Origin: Bin87 sp026710825
GTDB taxonomy: Bacteria > Chloroflexota > Dehalococcoidia > Lucifugimonadales > UBA3495
Length of the DNA: 64,000 nt
NCBI GenBank assembly: GCA_965232815.1
Contig: OZ247427.1
Coordinates: 2,604,001 to 2,668,000 of the forward strand
Reading direction: 5' to 3'
The notes under the pieces are model-generated. The model had not been told where the DNA came from, ran no database searches, and was given only the letters and a program-made list of their open reading frames with translations. The translations under genes and the position numbers were made by a program. Within the stretch, counting starts at the first letter, position 1; each line of letters starts with the position of its first letter. Shown one piece after another: positions 34,081 through 42,400 of the stretch.

Positions 34081-35253
34081 ATGATCAAAAACTTTTCCGT
34101 CCTTTACGCCGGCCACGTCCTGGAGGGCGACGGCATCGGGTTCGACGGTACGCCCGCCAATGATCGTTGGTACGACAACGACCGCCTGTCCATGGCCCTG
34201 GACATCGCCCGCGAAGCTGCCGTGTTCCTGGACGACCTAGGGTTCGACATCCTCTGGATGGCCGAGCACCACTTCCAGCGGGAGGGGTACGAGTGTATCC
34301 CCAACCTGTTGATCATGAGCCAATACCTGGCGCAGCACACCAAGCGCATCAAGTTCGGTTGCGGGTTCAACGTCCTTCCAATGTGGCACCCGATCCGCCT
34401 GGCTGAGGACTTCGCCATGGTGGACATACTCACCGAAGGCCGCGTGGTGTTCGGTATCGGTCGCGGCTATCACACCCGAGAGGTGGAATCGTTCGGCGCG
34501 CCGATGATGGACGGCGACGCCAATCGCGAACTCTTCGAGGAGCAGTTCGAAATCATGATGAAGGCGTTCAACAGCGACGCCTTTTCTCACCATGGCAAGC
34601 ACTACACCATCCCGCCGGACATCCCTTATCGCGGCTACGACCTCAAGGAAGTGACGCTGGTACCGCGTCCCAGGACTCGTCCGGTGGACGTTTGGCAGCC
34701 CATCGTCAGCGCGTCCGACCGCGCCCTCGATTTCATGGCCAAATGGGGCATCAAGGGCGTCATCCTCGGAACCGGCGAGCAGTATGTTTCCGAGTGGGTC
34801 CAGCGCTACCAGGCTGCCAACCAGCGCGCCGGCCGCGACCTGGCGTTGGGCGAGGGACTGTGCGTGGGGCTGTGGGCAATGGTGGACGACTCGACCGCCG
34901 CCGCGCGCCGCCAGTTGGAGCCACTGTTCGAGGAGCACGTCAAGTTCGCCGCTCCGCTGGGCATGCTGCGCTACAGCGACCAGCAGATTTCCGCAACCGG
35001 CCCGGGCGGAGTGGCCCGGCATATCGCCGCCGGCAGCAACTTCCAGGACGTGATCGACAACCGCGCCTGGTTCGCCGGCAGCCCCGAGGACACCATCGCC
35101 TACCTAGAGGAGTTGCAGGACAAATACCCTGGCCTCGAGCAGATCATGATCGCCTTCCCCATGGGCGCAACCACCAACCAGTTCAAGGACCAGATGGGTA
35201 GGTTTGCGGCGGAGGTGATACCGCACTTCAAAAAGCAGGCGGTAGAGGTGTAG
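34081..35253 (+). CDS. LLM-class flavin-dependent oxidoreductase (1)
   Basis: Luciferase-like monooxygenase of 390 residues, a TIM-barrel enzyme using FMNH2 or F420. Landmarks: the N-terminal DLGFDILWMAEHHF strand with the conserved EHHF, LPMWHPIRLAEDFAMVDILTEGRVVFGIGRGYHTREVESFG for flavin binding, and the C-terminal FAGSPEDTIAYLEEL. The ATG at 34081 follows GGAGG by 9 nt. It is divergent from serA and its stop is 3 bp before the Mrr gene. It is clearly more distant from the other two family members here (36275 and 38488) than they are from each other. Substrate unknown. Confidence 0.88.
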   Translation: MIKNFSVLYAGHVLEGDGIGFDGTPANDRWYDNDRLSMALDIAREAAVFLDDLGFDILWMAEHHFQREGYECIPNLLIMSQYLAQHTKRIKFGCGFNVLPMWHPIRLAEDFAMVDILTEGRVVFGIGRGYHTREVESFGAPMMDGDANRELFEEQFEIMMKAFNSDAFSHHGKHYTIPPDIPYRGYDLKEVTLVPRPRTRPVDVWQPIVSASDRALDFMAKWGIKGVILGTGEQYVSEWVQRYQAANQRAGRDLALGEGLCVGLWAMVDDSTAAARRQLEPLFEEHVKFAAPLGMLRYSDQQISATGPGGVARHIAAGSNFQDVIDNRAWFAGSPEDTIAYLEELQDKYPGLEQIMIAFPMGATTNQFKDQMGRFAAEVIPHFKKQAVEV

Positions 35254-35256
35254 AGC

Positions 35257-36189
35257 ATGACGATGCCGACTTTGAACGAACTCAACCGGCCCGCGTTGCA
35301 CGTGATTGCGAATTCAAGCGAAGCAATTCACATCTCGGATATTAGAGCGCAGCTAGTCGATCATTTCGGTCTCACTGCAACTGACCTAGAAGAAACGATG
35401 GAGTCTGGAGAAAAGCGTTTTGACAATCGCTTGCGTTGGGCAGTTGGATTTTTGCGACGAGCCGGGTTGTCTCATTCGCCTTTCAAAGGTGCGTTTCAAT
35501 GTACGTCCGAGGGAAAGGTATTCCTTGAAAAGCACAGTGGTTTAATCGAGCGAAAAACACTGATGGAGCTTATCGAAAAACAGCGGATCGGAGTGGACGC
35601 TGTGGAGGAAATAGATCAAACGACTCCGATCGCAGATTCTTCCACCGACACCAATCTGGACGATTTGTCAGATGCCACACCGGACGACCAGATTGAACTG
35701 GCGTTTCAACTAACTATCGAAGGTTTGGTCGATGACCTCATAGACAGCATATCTAGAGTGTCGCCGGACCGATTTGAAATCTTGGTTTTGGAACTACTGG
35801 CGAAAATGGGTTACGGAGAACCGGAGCACACTGGCAAGAGCAGCGACGGCGGTATTGATGGCGTTATCAACAGAGACGCCCTCGGTTTGGAAAAGGTGTA
35901 CGTGCAGGCCAAACGGTGGGCCAACCAAGTAGGTGAACCGGAGATCCGCAATTTCTCTGGAAGTCTTGACCCATTCGGGGCAACCAAAGGCGTTTTCATC
36001 ACCACCTCCACTTTTAGCAAAACCGCTCGTCAGACTGCACGGGCTATATCGGCCGGACCTAAACTCATTAGGCTGGTTGACGGTAACGAATTGGCGCACC
36101 TGATGATCCAGCACGGTGTCGGCGTGGTGACCAAAAACACCTACCAAATCAAAAAGTTGGACGAAAACTACTTTGGCGAGGAATTCTAG
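35257..36189 (+). CDS. mrr: Mrr-type restriction endonuclease
   Basis: 310 residues. The N-terminal winged-helix Mrr_N domain (about 1-100; ALHVIANSSEAIHISDIRAQL, KRFDNRLRWAVGFLRRAGL) binds DNA. The C-terminal PD-(D/E)xK nuclease domain has RFEILVLELLAKMGY, GGIDGVI (catalytic Asp) and VYVQAKRW (QxK). Mrr proteins cleave methylated DNA as type IV systems. There is no methyltransferase nearby, as expected for type IV. The gene begins 3 bp after the oxidoreductase stop, with GAGGTG in that gene's end as ribosome-binding site, and is visibly more AT-rich than its neighbours. Both points suggest acquisition by transfer into a catabolic cluster. Confidence 0.92.
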   Translation: MTMPTLNELNRPALHVIANSSEAIHISDIRAQLVDHFGLTATDLEETMESGEKRFDNRLRWAVGFLRRAGLSHSPFKGAFQCTSEGKVFLEKHSGLIERKTLMELIEKQRIGVDAVEEIDQTTPIADSSTDTNLDDLSDATPDDQIELAFQLTIEGLVDDLIDSISRVSPDRFEILVLELLAKMGYGEPEHTGKSSDGGIDGVINRDALGLEKVYVQAKRWANQVGEPEIRNFSGSLDPFGATKGVFITTSTFSKTARQTARAISAGPKLIRLVDGNELAHLMIQHGVGVVTKNTYQIKKLDENYFGEEF

Positions 36190-36274
36190 CCGACCCCTCG
36201 CCGCCTCCCGGTGTATGATGGCGGCAATTGAGATGAACCACCGCCCAGGCTGACCCACGGCAGGAGGCCATTCC

Positions 36275-37510
36275 ATGTTCCTGATGCGTTTTACCGAACG
36301 GGCTTACGTGAATTACACCGAGGAGGACGTCCGCAACTCGCCCAATGAGGCGGTGCGGCTCACCTTTTCCAACTCCAATTTTGACCCGCAGGAGGGCCAT
36401 TACCTCTACAACATGTACCTCGACGAGTACGAATACTCCGAGGAGGTCGGGTTCGATGGCCTGATGCTCAACGAGCATCACAACACGCCCACCTGCCTGG
36501 GCGCGACCATGAACCTGGAGGCGGCGATCCTGGCCCGCAACACCAAGAAGCCCAAAATCGTCCTGCTGGGCAACCCGCTGCCGATCTTCGACAACCCCAT
36601 CCGACTGGCCGAGGAACTGGCGGAGATCGACATGATTTCCGGCGGTCGCCTGGTTTCCGGATTTGTACGTGGCACCGGCGTCGAAAGCCTGGCCACCAAC
36701 ACCAACCCACTGCATAACCGCGCCCGATTCGAGGAAGCGCACGACCTGGTGATCAAGACGTGGACTACTCCCGGCCCGTTCCGGTGGGAAGGCGACCACT
36801 ATCACTTCCGCGTGGTGAATCCCTTCCAGACGCCGGTGCAAAAGCCGCACCCGCCCGTGTGGATCCCCGGCACCGGCAGCCCCGAGACTCTCGTGTGGTG
36901 TGCCGAGCGCAACTACCCCTACATCTTCCTGGAAACGGACCCGCAGGGCACAGAGGACATGAAGTCCATCTATACTGAAACCGCCCGCGAGCACGGCTAT
37001 GAGCCCGGCCCCGAGAATTTCGGCTATCTGGTCCGCATCCACGTCCAGGACACCGACGAAAAGGCCTACGACGTGGGCAAGGGCTACATGGTTGGCAACA
37101 TCGGCGTCGGTCGCATTCCGCTGCCCCGGGACTACGCCTCGCCCGTGGGCTACGGCAGCCGCAGCGACGACCCCCGCTTCCTGCGTCTGCGCGAGCAGAT
37201 CCGGAGCGACCCGTTCCGTGTCGGCGGCCTGGATTCCGCCCATTACGACGAGATCCTCGACTCCAAGCGCTGGATCATCGGCAGTCCCGATACCGTCATC
37301 AGCCAGCTGCGCGAGGTTCTGAGTTACATGCGCCCCGGCATCCTCGCGGTGTGGACCAACGATGGCGCCATTAGCCACGAGGACACCATGCGTTGCCTTG
37401 AACTCATGGGTCAGGAAGTCCTGCCCGCCCTGCGCGAAATCGGCGAGGAACTCGAGCTCACTGACCCCTTCCAGAAAGAGGGCGTCATGCCTGGCCTCAC
37501 ATCCATCTAA
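36275..37510 (+). CDS. LLM-class flavin-dependent oxidoreductase (2)
   Basis: 411 residues, luciferase-like TIM barrel. Conserved text: EVGFDGLMLNEHHNTPTC (flavin-site EHH), NPIRLAEELAEIDMISGGRLVSGFVRGTGVE, TWTTPGPFRWEGDHYHFR and VQKPHPPVWIPGTGSPET, and the C-terminal IIGSPDTVISQL. These same motifs recur nearly word for word in the gene at 38488, so the two are paralogs, probably from a local duplication, with an alpha/beta hydrolase between them. An AGGAGG ribosome-binding site lies about 8 nt before the ATG. Members of this subfamily oxidise aromatic or heterocyclic substrates; the substrate here is unknown. Confidence 0.9.
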   Translation: MFLMRFTERAYVNYTEEDVRNSPNEAVRLTFSNSNFDPQEGHYLYNMYLDEYEYSEEVGFDGLMLNEHHNTPTCLGATMNLEAAILARNTKKPKIVLLGNPLPIFDNPIRLAEELAEIDMISGGRLVSGFVRGTGVESLATNTNPLHNRARFEEAHDLVIKTWTTPGPFRWEGDHYHFRVVNPFQTPVQKPHPPVWIPGTGSPETLVWCAERNYPYIFLETDPQGTEDMKSIYTETAREHGYEPGPENFGYLVRIHVQDTDEKAYDVGKGYMVGNIGVGRIPLPRDYASPVGYGSRSDDPRFLRLREQIRSDPFRVGGLDSAHYDEILDSKRWIIGSPDTVISQLREVLSYMRPGILAVWTNDGAISHEDTMRCLELMGQEVLPALREIGEELELTDPFQKEGVMPGLTSI

Positions 37511-37531
37511 CCTAACGCATTCGACGAGCTT

Positions 37532-37558
37532 GTAGGGGGAATGATCATTCGCCCCTAC
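37532..37558. repeat. REP-like palindrome
   Basis: GTAGGGG, then GAATGATCATTC (itself a palindrome), then GCCCCTAC: nearly perfect dyad symmetry of 27 bp 22 bp after the oxidoreductase stop. Palindromes opening GTAGGGGCGAA are common extragenic repeats in several phyla. It can form a hairpin that ends or stabilises the transcript. Confidence 0.6.
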
Positions 37559-37616
37559 CGTGAAGCGGGACCAATCCCGCAAACTTGGTTTATCTGTACA
37601 AGGAGCAACAAACGCG

Positions 37617-38396
37617 ATGCCTAATTTCACCGAGGAAACCATCTCCGTAGCCGGCGGTAACCTGCAGGTCTACAAGGGCGGTTCCGGCGATCCGCTGCTG
37701 GTGCTGCACGGAGCCGGCGGCAACGCGGGTCCCCGTCGCTACGCCCAGGCTCTCGCTGAGAAATTCACCGTATACCTGCCATCGCATCCCGGCTACGGCA
37801 AGAGCGACCGCCCGGGCTGGGTGGAGTCAATGCAGGACCTCGCCTGCTTCTACACCTGGTTCCAGGAACAGGAGGGCCTGGAGAACGTCCGCGCCATCGG
37901 GTTCTCCATGGGCGGATGGCTGGCGGCTGAGATGCTCTCCATGACCGGGCACGCATTCAGCAAGGTCATGCTGGTTGGCGCCGCTGGAATCAAGCCCAAC
38001 GACGGCGAGATCACGGACATTTTCATCATCAACCCGCAGCAGATCCGCGACCTGGTGTATCACGACCCTTCCCAGGTTCCGGAATGGGACGAGATGTTCG
38101 GTACTGATCCCACGCCCGAGCAGGCGCAGCAGGCCGAGGGCGACCGGGAGATGGCCATTCGCCTCACCTGGCGGCCCTACATGCACAATCCGCGACTGCC
38201 CGCCAAACTGGCCCGCGTCAGCGTCCCGACCCACGTCCTCTGGGGCGAAAACGACAACCTGGTTCCGGTTGAGTGCGCGAGCCTCTTCCAGCAGGCCATC
38301 GCGGGCTCGCAGGTGACGGTGATCCCCAACTGCGGCCACTCACCACAGATCGAAAAGCCCGACGATTTCGTGCAGGCCGCGCTGGCCTTTTTGTAG
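37617..38396 (+). CDS. Alpha/beta hydrolase (1)
   Basis: 259-residue hydrolase with oxyanion motif HGAGGN, nucleophile elbow GFSMGG (Ser near residue 101), acid in GENDNLVP and His in NCGHSPQ. The fold resembles meta-cleavage-product and ester hydrolases. The ATG at 37617 follows AAGGAG by 11 nt; upstream ATG codons are not preceded by such a site. It lies between two paralogous flavin oxidoreductases on the same strand, which suggests oxidation followed by hydrolytic ring or ester cleavage (inference). A close relative lies at 54627. Confidence 0.88.
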   Translation: MPNFTEETISVAGGNLQVYKGGSGDPLLVLHGAGGNAGPRRYAQALAEKFTVYLPSHPGYGKSDRPGWVESMQDLACFYTWFQEQEGLENVRAIGFSMGGWLAAEMLSMTGHAFSKVMLVGAAGIKPNDGEITDIFIINPQQIRDLVYHDPSQVPEWDEMFGTDPTPEQAQQAEGDREMAIRLTWRPYMHNPRLPAKLARVSVPTHVLWGENDNLVPVECASLFQQAIAGSQVTVIPNCGHSPQIEKPDDFVQAALAFL

Positions 38397-38440
38397 GCCA
38401 ACCTCTCCCGCAACCCAGTCGGAGGCAATCCCAGACTACT

Positions 38441-38470
38441 AATCAGGCAGTGCTCGGTCGCTGCCTGATT
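38441..38470 (+). terminator. Hairpin between hydrolase and oxidoreductase
   Basis: AATCAGGCAG and CTGCCTGATT form a perfect 10-bp stem with a 10-nt loop, 44 bp after the hydrolase stop and 18 bp before the next start. There is no T run, so it may attenuate or process the transcript rather than fully end it. Confidence 0.5.
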
Positions 38471-38487
38471 GCATTGGAGCCAGCACC

Positions 38488-39615
38488 ATGGACGTTTTCT
38501 ACTTCACCGAAATGCCCTACGCCGAATTTCCGGAGTCTGAGGCGGAAAAGTACCCCTCCATGCGCCTCACGTTTCCCAACACCTATTTCGATCCCATCAC
38601 CGCCAGCGGCCTGATGAACCGGTACCTCGACGAGTACCAGTATGCCGAGGAGACGGGATTCGACGGCCTGATGATCAATGAGCACCACAACACCCCGTCG
38701 TGCATGGACGTTGAGGTCAACATAACCGGCGGCATCCTGGCCCGCATCACCAACCGCGCCAAGATCCTCATGCTGGGCAACATGCTGCCCACGTCGGACA
38801 ATCCGGTCCGATTGGCAGAGGAGATTGCCCTGCTCGACGTGATCTCCGGCGGCCGGATCATCTCCGGGTTCGTGCGCGGCATCGGCATCGAGTCCTGGGC
38901 CAACAACACCAACCCCATCCACAACCGCGAACGGTTCGAGGAGTGCCACGATCTGGTCGTGAAGACCTGGACGACGCCCGGCCCGTTCCGCTGGGAGGGC
39001 AATCACTACCACTACCGCGCGGTGAACCCGTGGATGCTCCCGGTGCAAAAGCCGCACCCGCCTGTTTGGGTACCGGGCACCGGCAGTCCCGAAACCGTTG
39101 AGTGGACCGCGCGGCGCCGCTACACCTACGCCGCGTTCTTGACGCCGCTGGACGTCGCCAAGAACCTCTTCGCCCGTTACCGCGAGTACGCCGCCGCGGA
39201 CGGTTGGGAACCCGGGCCTGAGAAGTTTGCCTTCATGATCTGCGCCCACGTCAACGAGACCGATGAGAAGGCGCAGGAATCGGGCAAGGCGTTCCTCTGG
39301 CGCATGAACTACCCCCTGCGCGGCCCCCGCGAATACTGGTCGCCGCCGGGCTATACGTCTCGCGCCGGCGCTGCAGCAGTGGCGGCCCGTCGGCCGACGC
39401 CGTTACACGAGATGTCCTACCAGGAGCTACAGGACCGCTATCACCTCGTGGTCGGCAGCCCCGACACCGTCATCAAGAAACTCCGCCACATCCGCGACGA
39501 ATTGGGCATCGGTTCGCTGCTGCTCGAAGCCCAGGGCGGTCAGCTTTCCCATGCCGATACCATGCGCTCGATCGAACTGTTCGGCAAGGAGGTGATCCCC
39601 GCTTTGAAGGATTGA
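38488..39615 (+). CDS. LLM-class flavin-dependent oxidoreductase (3)
   Basis: 375 residues, paralog of the 36275 gene: ETGFDGLMINEHHNTPSC, NPVRLAEEIALLDVISGGRIISGFVRGIGIE, TWTTPGPFRWEGNHYHYR and VQKPHPPVWVPGTGSPET, and the C-terminal VVGSPDTVIKKL. The differences lie in the N-terminus and in the region 270-310 (insert around PREYWSPPGYTSRAGAAAV), where substrate-facing loops are expected, so the two probably act on different compounds. A GGAG site lies 11 nt before the ATG. It closes the module that began with the 36275 gene. Confidence 0.9.
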   Translation: MDVFYFTEMPYAEFPESEAEKYPSMRLTFPNTYFDPITASGLMNRYLDEYQYAEETGFDGLMINEHHNTPSCMDVEVNITGGILARITNRAKILMLGNMLPTSDNPVRLAEEIALLDVISGGRIISGFVRGIGIESWANNTNPIHNRERFEECHDLVVKTWTTPGPFRWEGNHYHYRAVNPWMLPVQKPHPPVWVPGTGSPETVEWTARRRYTYAAFLTPLDVAKNLFARYREYAAADGWEPGPEKFAFMICAHVNETDEKAQESGKAFLWRMNYPLRGPREYWSPPGYTSRAGAAAVAARRPTPLHEMSYQELQDRYHLVVGSPDTVIKKLRHIRDELGIGSLLLEAQGGQLSHADTMRSIELFGKEVIPALKD

Positions 39616-39755
39616 TCTCTTGGACGCCTGATCGTATGCCCGCCCGTGGTTCGACGATTTGCCGTGGGCGGGCGATTTGTTGAGCACCGACAACATTGCG
39701 TATTGCGATGATATGTATTATCATAGCGAATATTTATTTAGATGGAGGTGCACCC

Positions 39756-39995
39756 ATGGCAGCGAATGCGTACATACTCATCAACGTGGAACCCGCCAAA
39801 ACTCGCGAGGTTATCGACCGCTTGAACACCGTCAGCGGCGCAGCAGTACGGGAAGTGCTCGGACCCTACGATGTGGTCATGGAGTTGGAGGCGGGCACTC
39901 CTGAAGACCTGACGGCGATACTTCGGCACCAGATTCGTCCCATCAACGGCGTCACCAATACCGTAACGTGCCTGTGGTTCACCACCAACATTTAG
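39756..39995 (+). CDS. Stand-alone Lrp/AsnC ligand-binding domain
   Basis: 79 residues: AYILINVEPAKTREVIDRL, VREVLGPYDVVMELEAGTPEDL and TNTVTCLWF form the beta-alpha-beta-beta-alpha-beta RAM fold of Lrp/AsnC regulators, without the DNA-binding helix-turn-helix. The ATG at 39756 follows GGAGGTG. Such stand-alone domains bind amino acids or similar ligands and may modulate full-length regulators. It follows the oxidoreductase by 140 bp and precedes a terminator hairpin. Confidence 0.85.
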   Translation: MAANAYILINVEPAKTREVIDRLNTVSGAAVREVLGPYDVVMELEAGTPEDLTAILRHQIRPINGVTNTVTCLWFTTNI

Positions 39996-40017
39996 CAGCG
40001 ATGCCTACCAAACGAAA

Positions 40018-40041
40018 CGCACCCGGTGAGAACCGGGTGCG
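40018..40041. terminator. Bidirectional terminator hairpin
   Basis: CGCACCCGGT, loop GAGA, ACCGGGTGCG: perfect 10-bp stem between convergent genes (Lrp-domain gene ending 39995, Ldh gene ending 40067). An AT-rich flank exists on both sides. Confidence 0.75.
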
Positions 40042-40066
40042 AAATCTTCAGAACGTGCTTTGAACG

Positions 40067-41143
40067 CTAAAACGGGCAGTCAATACCCAGTTCGCCGCAG
40101 GTGTCGTGGAACCAGTCCACTACCTCCTCGTGCAGCGGGATCCCTTCGACCCTGCGAATGACCTCCATCTCGGCTTCGGGCTGCCCTGCAACCATCACCC
40201 GCTCCTCGCCCGGCGCGGGCCGGGTGTTTTTCATCATGAGCAGCCACTCGTCCATCTGGTCCTTGAAGTGGTCAGGGTCGTCGAAGCCGGCCACGTTGTA
40301 CGCCGCGACATAGTGGCCGAAATTCGGCCGGCCCGGCGCCGCGCCGTAACCGAACCCGGTGAGCACTCCGGCGAGGATGTCCACCATGCACGACAGTCCG
40401 TAACCCTTGTGCGACCCCAACTCCCGCGTGCTGCCCAACGTCAGCAGCGTGTAGTTGTCCGGAGCGTCCGCCTCTTCCATGATGGGATTGCCTTCCGCGT
40501 CGGCCAACCAGCCGGGCTCCAACTTCACACCCAGGCGTCGCGCGATCCCGACCTTGTTGCCGGCCACAGTGCTCGTGGCAGCGTCGAACACGAACGGCGC
40601 CTCGTTGCGCGATGGCACAGCGATGGCAATGGGATTGGTTCCCAACCGGGGCTCCGCGCCGAAGGTCGGAACGACCGACGGCGGGCAACTGGTCATGCAC
40701 ACGCCAATCATGTCGTGTTCCAGCGCCATCATGGCGTGATACGAGGCCATCCCCAGGTGCCGCGCGTTGCCGATGGTAACCATGCCCACGCCGACCTCTG
40801 ATGCTTTGCGGATGGCAATGTCCATGGCCTTGGGCGTCGTGATGATCCCGAGACCCCGGTCCGAGTCGATGCTGGCGGTGCTGGGCGTCTCCCTGACGAT
40901 CCGCAGGTCCGGATTCGGATTGATCTGTCCGCTGGTGTACCCGCTCACATAACTCCGGAGCATGTTGGAAACCCCGTGCGAGTCCACGCCGCGCAGGTCC
41001 GCCAGTACCAGGACATCGGCCCCGAGTAGCGCGTCGTCCGGCGGCACTCCCATCTTCTCGAAAACGGCGGCGACCGTGGATTTCAGATCGTCCCCCGGCA
41101 CCATCGTGGCTTCGTCCAGACTGACTCGAAACTTGGGGAGCAC
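40067..41143 (-). CDS. Ldh family oxidoreductase (malate/L-lactate/ureidoglycolate DH type)
   Basis: NAD(P)-dependent dehydrogenase of 358 residues in the family of malate (YlbC/Mdh), L-sulfolactate and ureidoglycolate dehydrogenases. Motifs: LADLRGVDSHGV (active-site His), ASEVGVGMVTIGNARHLGMASYH, GTNPIAIAVPS, FDAATSTVAGNKV and SHKGYGLSCMVDILAGVLTG. The start is a GTG at 41143, 6 nt after AGGAGG, which fixes it; longer readings are not supported. It is convergent with the Lrp-domain gene and divergent from the M42 peptidase gene. Substrate undecided. Confidence 0.88.
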   Translation of the reverse strand: MLPKFRVSLDEATMVPGDDLKSTVAAVFEKMGVPPDDALLGADVLVLADLRGVDSHGVSNMLRSYVSGYTSGQINPNPDLRIVRETPSTASIDSDRGLGIITTPKAMDIAIRKASEVGVGMVTIGNARHLGMASYHAMMALEHDMIGVCMTSCPPSVVPTFGAEPRLGTNPIAIAVPSRNEAPFVFDAATSTVAGNKVGIARRLGVKLEPGWLADAEGNPIMEEADAPDNYTLLTLGSTRELGSHKGYGLSCMVDILAGVLTGFGYGAAPGRPNFGHYVAAYNVAGFDDPDHFKDQMDEWLLMMKNTRPAPGEERVMVAGQPEAEMEVIRRVEGIPLHEEVVDWFHDTCGELGIDCPF

Positions 41144-41274
41144 GGCACACCTCCTGGCTGATCGGCGAGAGCAAAATTTCCGGCCCGCAGTATAGCACTC
41201 ACCCGGCGGTCGCATTGCCCGCCGGTACCGCCGGTGGCACAATACGTCCACCCAACCGGAAGGTGCAGAACACC

Positions 41275-42384
41275 ATGACCACCGACACAACCGCCAACCG
41301 CGCCCTCGATTTCCTCGCCCGCCTGGGCGCCCAGCCCGCCGTCGCTTTCCATGAGAACGGCGTCGCCACCGCCGTTCGCCGAGCCCTCACTGAAATTGGG
41401 ACGTCTTGGCGCACCGACAACTTCGGCAACATCATTGCCCGCATCCCGGGCGCGCGCCGCGATGGCGTCGCTCCCATCGCGTTCATGGCCCACATGGACC
41501 ATCCCGGCTTTGAGATTGTCGGACGCGACGGCGACGATCTGATCGGCAAGGCATCTGGCGGCATCCCGCCCGGCGCGTTCAACGCTGGCGTGCCGCTGCA
41601 GATCATCCTACCAGCCGGCCGCCGGCTCACCGCCGAAACCGTGGGCCCACTCGGCGACGAGCGGGATCGCCAGGCACAGATCCGCCTGACCGGCTCTGCG
41701 GCGGACGACATCCCCATACCGTCGCCGGCCGTTTTCGATCTGCCGGATTTCAGCATCGAGGACGACCACATCGTGATGCGCGCCGCCGATGATTTGGCTG
41801 GCTGCGGCTGCATCCTGTCCGCCCTCGACTCGCTCCAGGGCGACCCTCCCGACGGCGATGTGTACGGCGTTTTCACTCGAGCCGAGGAGGTTGGATTGGT
41901 TGGCGCGCGTCTCCTGGCCGAGGCACGCACGCTCCCGTTGGATACCCTCGTCGTCTCCCTGGAATCGTCCCGCACCCTGCCGGGCGCTGAAATTGGCGGC
42001 GGGCCGGTCATCCGCGTCGGCGACGCCGGCAGCACCTTCAACTCCGACGCCGAAGCCGCCCTGATTCGCGCCCGCGAGGTTCTGGGCCGCAGTAATTCCG
42101 ATTTCCGCAGCCAGCGCCAGCTCATGAGCGGCGGCGTCTGCGAGGCCAGCGCTTTCAACGCCTGGGGTTACCGCTCCACCGGCGTCGCTTTCCCTTTGGG
42201 CAATTACCATAACGGCGCCGAGGACGGTTCCATCGCGGCCGAGTACATCCACCGCAATGACTACCTGAACGGTGCTGCGTTGATCACGGAGGCCGCCCGC
42301 CAGGTATCCATGCGTTGGGATACAGCGTTCAGCCGGCGCATACGACAGATGCCCGACAGCATGCGCGCCCGTCTGGGCGGTTAG
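41275..42384 (+). CDS. M42-like zinc aminopeptidase
   Basis: 369-residue metallopeptidase of the M42/M28-type fold. Metal and catalytic motifs: FMAHMDHPGF (His and Asp ligands), RAADDLAGCG (bridging Asp), FTRAEEVGLVGA (catalytic Glu pair), and a late NYHNGAEDGS with the final His. The ATG at 41275 follows GGAAGG. M42 enzymes are cytosolic and trim short peptides. No signal peptide. It is followed after 16 bp by the serine hydrolase gene. A role in peptide salvage is likely. Confidence 0.82.
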   Translation: MTTDTTANRALDFLARLGAQPAVAFHENGVATAVRRALTEIGTSWRTDNFGNIIARIPGARRDGVAPIAFMAHMDHPGFEIVGRDGDDLIGKASGGIPPGAFNAGVPLQIILPAGRRLTAETVGPLGDERDRQAQIRLTGSAADDIPIPSPAVFDLPDFSIEDDHIVMRAADDLAGCGCILSALDSLQGDPPDGDVYGVFTRAEEVGLVGARLLAEARTLPLDTLVVSLESSRTLPGAEIGGGPVIRVGDAGSTFNSDAEAALIRAREVLGRSNSDFRSQRQLMSGGVCEASAFNAWGYRSTGVAFPLGNYHNGAEDGSIAAEYIHRNDYLNGAALITEAARQVSMRWDTAFSRRIRQMPDSMRARLGG

Positions 42385-42400
42385 TCTTGAAAACTGGTCT

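Noticed and set aside
36149..37642. Long minus-strand frame antisense to the oxidoreductase gene
   Set aside because: It mirrors a clear plus-strand enzyme with motifs; the antisense text has no domain and arises from GC-rich codon bias. The same holds for 7472-8596, 17173-18201, 44509-45744 and 51254-52630.
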